Positions 59,481 through 64,000 of a DNA stretch of 64,000 bases are shown piece after piece. The notes beneath the pieces were generated by a model. The model did no database searches, was not told where the DNA came from, and saw only the letters and a list, made by a program, of their open reading frames with translations. The stretch is taken from the NCBI GenBank assembly GCA_963814875.1, contig CAWFFJ010000017.1, forward strand, positions 62,001-126,000, in the 5' to 3' direction. This DNA comes from CAVSIS01 sp963814875 (GTDB lineage: Bacteria > Acidobacteriota > Thermoanaerobaculia > Thermoanaerobaculales > Sulfomarinibacteraceae). The translations under genes were made by a program, and so were the position numbers. Positions within the stretch are counted from its first letter, which is position 1. The number at the start of each line of letters is the position of its first letter.

Positions 59481-60122
59481 TCACTCCGGAATGGACGTGC
59501 CCTCGACGATGACGATGGCCTTCGCCTCGAGGGCGGCGCGCACACGGTCGTCGGAGCCCGGGTCCACCGGACGGGTGAGGTCCCACAGGACGTGCACCCG
59601 GAAGCCGTCGTCCGCGGCGTCCTCGGCGGACCACAGGACGCAGAAGTCGCGCGCGAGGCCGGCGAGCCAGAGTTCCTCGACGCCGCGCTCGCGCAGGTAG
59701 CCCGCGAGGCCGGTGCGCGGGCGCTTGCCGTTGGCGTCCCAGTTGTTGCGGAAGGCGCTGTAGGAGTCCACCAGCGGGTCGGCGCCCTTGCGCACGATGG
59801 CGGCCAGTGGTTCGCGCGGGAGGCTCGGATGGAGGGCGGCGCCTGGGCTCGCCTGGACGCAGTGATCCGGCCACAGGGTCTGCGGGCGGCCGTAGAGCTC
59901 GATCTCGTCGAACGGGCTGCGGCCGGGGTGGCTCGAGGCGAAGGAAACGTGTCCCGGCGGGTGCCAGTCCTGGGTGGCGGCGACGAGCGGAAAGCGGCCC
60001 GAGGCGACGAGGGCGCCCAGGGGCTCGAGGATTGCGTCGCCATCGCCGACCGCGAGCGCGCCGCCGGGTAGGAAATCGGGCTGGACGTCGACGGCAAGCA
60101 GCGCGGAGGCCGGCCGGCTCAT
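59481..60122 (-). CDS. pncA: Nicotinamidase
   Basis: 213 residues, isochorismatase-like fold. ALLAVDVQPDFLPGGAL starts it (catalytic Asp), Lys in IVRKGADP, nucleophile Cys in GLARDFCVLWSAEDA; metal-ligand Asp-His in TQDWHPPGHVSF. It converts nicotinamide to nicotinate. Its ATG overlaps the stop of pncB (ATGA), so nicotinamide to nicotinate to NaMN is encoded as one unit. Confidence 0.94.
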   Translation of the reverse strand: MSRPASALLAVDVQPDFLPGGALAVGDGDAILEPLGALVASGRFPLVAATQDWHPPGHVSFASSHPGRSPFDEIELYGRPQTLWPDHCVQASPGAALHPSLPREPLAAIVRKGADPLVDSYSAFRNNWDANGKRPRTGLAGYLRERGVEELWLAGLARDFCVLWSAEDAADDGFRVHVLWDLTRPVDPGSDDRVRAALEAKAIVIVEGTSIPE

Positions 60123-61693
60123 GTCCCACCCCCCTTGCCGTCTCGTCTGCCGCCCCGCAGGCGCGCCACCAGCCCCTGCTTGAAGTCCCACAGCGCCTGG
60201 CTGAGGGAAACGTGGTAGACGTGGGGGTTCATGAGCCGCTTGACGCCGGGGTCGAGGCGCTCGAGGTCTTCCCTGCGCCGTTCGCGCATTGCTTCGATGG
60301 TCGGGGGCTCGCCGACGCGGCGGCCGTCGCGCACGACATCGACGTGGAGCGGCTCGATCGAGCTGATCCGGTGCCGCTGGAGGACGCGGTAGCGGCCCTC
60401 GTCGGTGGGGTGGCGCAGAACGAGGGCATCGCCCTCGCGTGGGTCCTCCTCGGCCAGGGTGATGAGGTCGCCGGTCGCCTTGCCGCGCGCGTCGTACACG
60501 CGCCATGCGCGTTTATCACCGGGATTGAGGGTCTTCGCCTTGGACTCGGAGAGCTTGATCGCCGGCTGCCAGGTGCCCTCCTCGGCCATGGCCACCAGCT
60601 TGCAAACGCCGTCCAGTGCGGAGTCGCCGCGGGAGGTGATGAGTCGGGTGCCGATGCCGTAGATGAGGCGGCTGACGAGGTGGTCGGCGTCGACGCCGTA
60701 GCGTGGAGCCTCCTCGAGGATCTGGGTGATGATCTGCCAGATCACGAGCTCGTCGAGGTTGTTTGAAAGCACGATCGCGACCTCGGGAAAGCCGGCGGCG
60801 TCGAGCTGCTTGGCGGCCTGGATGGCGAGGAAGGCGAGGTCGCCGGAGTCGAGCCGGATGCCGACCGGGCGGTGGCCCGCACGGCGCAGCTCCTCGAAGA
60901 CGGTGATCGCGTTCGGGACGCCGCTGGCCAGGGTGTCGACGGTGTCGACCAGGAGCGCGCAGTCGTCGGGGTAGAGCTCGGCGTAGGCGCGGAAGGCGTC
61001 GAGCTCGCTGCCGCCGAGGGCGATGAAGGCCTGGACCATGGAGTGGGCGTGGGTGCCCTTCGGCTGGAAGCCGAGGATTGCCGACATGGCAGTGTTAGAG
61101 GTGAAGTCTGCGCCCCCGATGAGCGCGGCACGCGCGCCGGCATTGGCGCCACGCTCGTGGGCTCGGCGCATCCCGAACTCCAGGATCAGACCGCCGCGGG
61201 CCGCTTCGCGAATCCGCGACGCTTTGGTGGCGACCAGGGTCTGGTAGTTGAGGTGGTTGAGCAGGGAGCTCTCGACCAGCTGCGCAAGTGCAAGCGGACC
61301 CTCGACGACCGCGAGGGGGACGTTCGGGTGGACGACGCGGCCCTCCGGGATCGCGCGCAGAGCGAGGGCGTCGAGGCGGCCGTCTCGCTCGAGCCAGGCG
61401 AGAAAGTCGTCGCCGAAGAGGCGCGCGCCCGAGCGTCCCGTCAGCGACGCGAGGTAGGCGATGTCGGCCGGGCTCGACCGGGTCGAGAGCATCCACTCGA
61501 CGAACCACTCGAGGCCGGCAAAGACGCTGTAGCCCGCCGTGTGCTCGCCGTAGGCCGGGTTGGAGCGGTAGAAGTAGTCGAACTGGGACGGCCGCTCGTG
61601 CAGGCCGTGGCGGAAGTAGAGCTGCGCCATCGTGAGCTGGTAGAAGTCGGTGAACAGCAGGCCGTCGGGGCTCGGTCGATCGTTGCGTTCCAT
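60119..61693 (-). CDS. pncB: Nicotinate phosphoribosyltransferase
   Basis: 524 residues from ATG 61693 (GGAGAG site). Makes nicotinate mononucleotide from nicotinate and PRPP, the entry of salvage NAD synthesis. LLFTDFYQLTMAQLYFRHG and LEFGMRRAHERGANAGARAALIGGADFTSNTAMSAILGFQPKGTHAHS (phosphohistidine-type GTxAHS) are family marks; GIRLDSGDLAFLAIQAAKQLDAAGFPEVAIVLSNNLDE follows. Coupled to pncA. Confidence 0.95.
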   Translation of the reverse strand: MERNDRPSPDGLLFTDFYQLTMAQLYFRHGLHERPSQFDYFYRSNPAYGEHTAGYSVFAGLEWFVEWMLSTRSSPADIAYLASLTGRSGARLFGDDFLAWLERDGRLDALALRAIPEGRVVHPNVPLAVVEGPLALAQLVESSLLNHLNYQTLVATKASRIREAARGGLILEFGMRRAHERGANAGARAALIGGADFTSNTAMSAILGFQPKGTHAHSMVQAFIALGGSELDAFRAYAELYPDDCALLVDTVDTLASGVPNAITVFEELRRAGHRPVGIRLDSGDLAFLAIQAAKQLDAAGFPEVAIVLSNNLDELVIWQIITQILEEAPRYGVDADHLVSRLIYGIGTRLITSRGDSALDGVCKLVAMAEEGTWQPAIKLSESKAKTLNPGDKRAWRVYDARGKATGDLITLAEEDPREGDALVLRHPTDEGRYRVLQRHRISSIEPLHVDVVRDGRRVGEPPTIEAMRERRREDLERLDPGVKRLMNPHVYHVSLSQALWDFKQGLVARLRGGRRDGKGGGT

Positions 61694-61780
61694 GGGTGTC
61701 TCTCCGATTGCGGGCGGCGGCAGGGCCGGGCCGCGCACCAAGGATCGCACACCTTTCAAGGGGCTCTGCGCTGCGCGGTG

Positions 61781-63217
61781 CTACTCGTCGTCGGCCACGA
61801 CCCGGTTGCGGCCTCGGTGCTTGGCAGCGTAGAGCCTGCGGTCGGCCAGGTCGACGAGCTGCTCGACCCGACTCCCAACCGGTAGCTCGCCCAGGCAGGC
61901 CACGCCGAACGAGGCGGTCATGCGGATCCGCCCCAGGGCGCCCCCGCCCGGCATACGGGCGCGGCCGAGGAGTCGCCGCATGCGCTCGGCGACTCGAACG
62001 GAGCCGGCGAGGTCGGTGTTCGGCAGCACGGCGAGGAACTCCTCGCCGCCGTAGCGTCCGAGCGCGTCACAGGTGCGCAGGTTCGTCCGCAGGGCCGCCG
62101 CAACAACCCGCAAGGCGGCGTCGCCGACCGGGTGGCCATGGGCGTCGTTGATGCGCTTGAAGTGGTCGATGTCGGCAAGGGCGATGCCGAGTGCGCTGCC
62201 ATAGCGCACCGCCCGGTCGACCTCCTCGCCGAGGCGCTCGAAGATGGTCCGGTGGTTGAGCAGCCGGGTCAGACCGTCGCGTGCGGACATCTCGCGCAGA
62301 CGTTCGGCGAGGCGAGCATTGTCGACGGCGAGGGCGACCTGGGGCACAACCTTCTCGAGCAGGGGCGCACTGAGCCGTGCGTAGTCGCGCGGGCTCCGCG
62401 GGACGATCCCGAGGATCGCTGAAGCACCCCGGGAAGGCAGAGGCAGGGTCACGAGTGCGTCGAGGACGAGGGCACCGCCGTCGGCGGCCTCGCTGCCGAA
62501 GAGAGTGAGGGTGAGATCCTCGTCCCGGTGGGGTCCAAGCCGGTCGGCAACGGCCGAGGCGAGCAGCCAAGCCGCAGGCGGCGCAAGCGGGCGGGGGAGT
62601 GAGGCAAAGCAGGTGACGTCGCCCTTGTCGGCGAACGCGACCGCGAGGGCATCGGCGTCGACAACCTGGGCCAGCGTAGTGAGCACTGTGCGGACCGCGC
62701 ATTCAAAGCTCTCGGCGGTGCTGGCATCAGTGAGAATCGCGTTGCTCAGGGTCGCCTCGAGCAGGTTGGCGTCGAGCGCCTTGACCACCCGAACCAGAAC
62801 CTCCATCGGGTCCCCGGGCCGGTCGGCGACGGACTCGATCGTGACGGCGCCGCGCTCGTTGAGGAGACGCTCGACGGTTGTGATCAGCTCCTCGGGGTTG
62901 CTCTCCTTGATGACGTAGGCGTCCACACCGGTGGTCAGGCTCCAGTAGCGCGAGCGGACTTCCTGGTGGCTGGTCAGGATCACGATCGGCAGGTGGCGGG
63001 TGGCGGGATCGCTCTTCAGGAGCCGTGCGAGCTGGCATCCGTCCAGCATCGGCATCTCGAGGTCGGACACGACAATGTCCGGGCGGCTGCTCACGGCCAT
63101 GAGTGCGCCCTGAGCGCCGTCGGATGCGAACACCGTCTCGTGGCCCGCGCGCTGCAGAATGCGCGCTATGACCGCACGGGTGATGTCGCTGTCGTCCACC
63201 AGAAGGACGCGAGCCAT
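61781..63217 (-). CDS. REC-GAF-GGDEF diguanylate cyclase
   Basis: 478 residues from ATG 63217. Receiver (1-120; VLLVDDSDITRAV, phosphoacceptor in VVSDLEMPMLDG), a GAF-like sensor (about 165-310) and a GGDEF domain (about 320-478) with GGEEF active site in RYGGEEFLAVL and I-site RTCD intact. It should make c-di-GMP under phosphorylation and is feedback-inhibited, unlike the regulator at 13.1 kb. Partner kinase not adjacent. Confidence 0.92.
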   Translation of the reverse strand: MARVLLVDDSDITRAVIARILQRAGHETVFASDGAQGALMAVSSRPDIVVSDLEMPMLDGCQLARLLKSDPATRHLPIVILTSHQEVRSRYWSLTTGVDAYVIKESNPEELITTVERLLNERGAVTIESVADRPGDPMEVLVRVVKALDANLLEATLSNAILTDASTAESFECAVRTVLTTLAQVVDADALAVAFADKGDVTCFASLPRPLAPPAAWLLASAVADRLGPHRDEDLTLTLFGSEAADGGALVLDALVTLPLPSRGASAILGIVPRSPRDYARLSAPLLEKVVPQVALAVDNARLAERLREMSARDGLTRLLNHRTIFERLGEEVDRAVRYGSALGIALADIDHFKRINDAHGHPVGDAALRVVAAALRTNLRTCDALGRYGGEEFLAVLPNTDLAGSVRVAERMRRLLGRARMPGGGALGRIRMTASFGVACLGELPVGSRVEQLVDLADRRLYAAKHRGRNRVVADDE

Positions 63218-63416
63218 GGGCGAGCCCTCTCTCCCTTCGCCGCGTCGGCAGCCCGGCCGAAATGACTGCACCATTCTGACATCTCTTGACGCTCAACGAG
63301 TGTCCACAACGAGGCTCGAGATGATGTCGCGCCGAGCATGAGGCATCCCGCCCGTCCCGGCCAGTGCCGTGCCGGTTCGAGGGGAAGAGAGGGCGTGTGC
63401 GGGCTCGCCTGTCACA

Positions 63417-63448
63417 GGAGATTTCCGGCCGCAGGCCGGAGAATCTCC
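63417..63448. repeat. Inverted repeat at the beta-propeller gene end
   Basis: GGAGATTTCCGGCC (63417-63430) and GGCCGGAGAATCTCC (63434-63448) pair with one extra base around GCA. The gene's TAG stop (63448-63450) lies at its edge. Confidence 0.7.
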
Positions 63449-64000
63449 TACGAGCCGCCAGCAGCGGGGTAGAAGGGCACCCGAGCGATCTCCGTATCGG
63501 GGTTGTCGAGCAGGTTCACCTTGATGCCGCGGGTCGACAGCGAGTAGATCGCGCCCTCGATGTCGACGCTTCGCACGATGTGGACGAAGCCGCCGTAGGG
63601 ATCGGGGACCGGTGGCGGCAGATCGGCGTGGTCGATCCGACCAAGCTCGGCGATGCCTGCGTCGGCGTCGACGGAGAGCACCAGCAGGCCGGAGAAGGCC
63701 GGCCCTGCGGAGCTGCCGACGTACGCCGGGATCGACAGCACACCGTGGTAGAAGGTGAACGCGTGGTGGTCGGCGAGGGCATCCGACCACGACCAGGTCT
63801 GGTCGTCGTTTTCGACCAGGTATCGTTGTGAAAGCTCTGGAGCACTCGGATCAGAGACGTCGAAGACGCTCACCGCGAGACCGAGCACGTGCCCGTCCTG
63901 GTCGGCTTCCATGCCGACCGCGAGCAGGTGGTCGTCGTCCATCGGATGCAGATAGGACGAGTAGCCGGTGACCTCGAGCTCTCCGGTGATCCGAGGCGAC
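63448..64000 (-). CDS. Secreted beta-propeller protein (COG4880-like), 5' partial
   Basis: The frame is open to the window edge (about 184 residues). Blades with MDDDHLLAVGMEADQDG, LAVSVFDVSDPSAPELSQRYLVENDDQTWSWSDALADHHAF and GLLVLSVDADAGIAELGRIDHADLP match the C-terminal propeller of exported, WD40-related COG4880 proteins. The signal sequence would be outside the window. Its role is unknown, perhaps as a metal- or ligand-binding surface protein. Confidence 0.75.
   Translation of the reverse strand, partial: SPRITGELEVTGYSSYLHPMDDDHLLAVGMEADQDGHVLGLAVSVFDVSDPSAPELSQRYLVENDDQTWSWSDALADHHAFTFYHGVLSIPAYVGSSAGPAFSGLLVLSVDADAGIAELGRIDHADLPPPVPDPYGGFVHIVRSVDIEGAIYSLSTRGIKVNLLDNPDTEIARVPFYPAAGGS

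Overview
High-GC bacterial chromosome. The mix of genes (aerobic coproporphyrinogen oxidase, kynureninase, arylpyruvate:ferredoxin oxidoreductase next to an ADP-forming acyl-CoA synthetase, secreted S9 and C69 peptidases, many c-di-GMP and two-component proteins, DUF937 and DUF4412 proteins) would suit an Acidobacteriota-like aerobic heterotroph. That placement is inference: no rRNA or other marker gene is present. I saw no tRNA, rRNA, CRISPR array, prophage or transposase.

Layout. 0-9.6 kb: catabolic genes on the minus strand (iorA-iorB-acd-yjbQ operon; an acyl-CoA dehydrogenase with a FadR-type operator) and a lone ABC ATPase. 9.9-15.5 kb: small Zn-motif protein, transmembrane pseudokinase, response regulator/diguanylate cyclase, tyrS. 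15.7-21.5 kb: methyltransferase + FAD enzyme pair, kynureninase, small proteins, hemF. 21.5-28.8 kb: signalling block (MASE1 histidine kinase, TANGO2-like protein, REC-PAS kinase, REC-PAS-GGDEF-EAL). 29.2-33.7 kb: DUF309 gene divergent from a membrane-protein/FAD/GT2 operon. 34-47.4 kb: housekeeping and secreted proteins (rubrerythrin-like, C69 peptidase, DUF937, DUF4412, nitrilase, a Cys-repeat protein, MsrA, IlvE, DPP-IV). 47.5-52.2 kb: accessory stretch with many frameshifted genes and a selenoprotein W-like gene carrying an in-frame UGA. 52.3-55.6 kb: small enzymes, an encapsulin-cargo-type ferritin. 55.6-58.2 kb: integron-like cassette array (attC-type sites, YefM/YoeB) without an integrase. 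58.2-64 kb: palindromes and repeats, DoxX, pncB-pncA NAD salvage, a REC-GAF-GGDEF protein and a partial beta-propeller protein.

Main points for a second look: (i) a 181-bp terminal-inverted-repeat element in two full copies whose internal stems show compensatory changes; (ii) a recurring arrangement in which repeats supply the TAG stop codon of the neighbouring gene; (iii) a probable selenoprotein with CxxU and a SECIS-like hairpin that a standard gene caller would miss; (iv) an integrase-less attC cassette cluster; (v) a fatty-acid-type TetR operator at the acyl-CoA dehydrogenase promoter; (vi) promoters placed so that several mRNAs should be leaderless.
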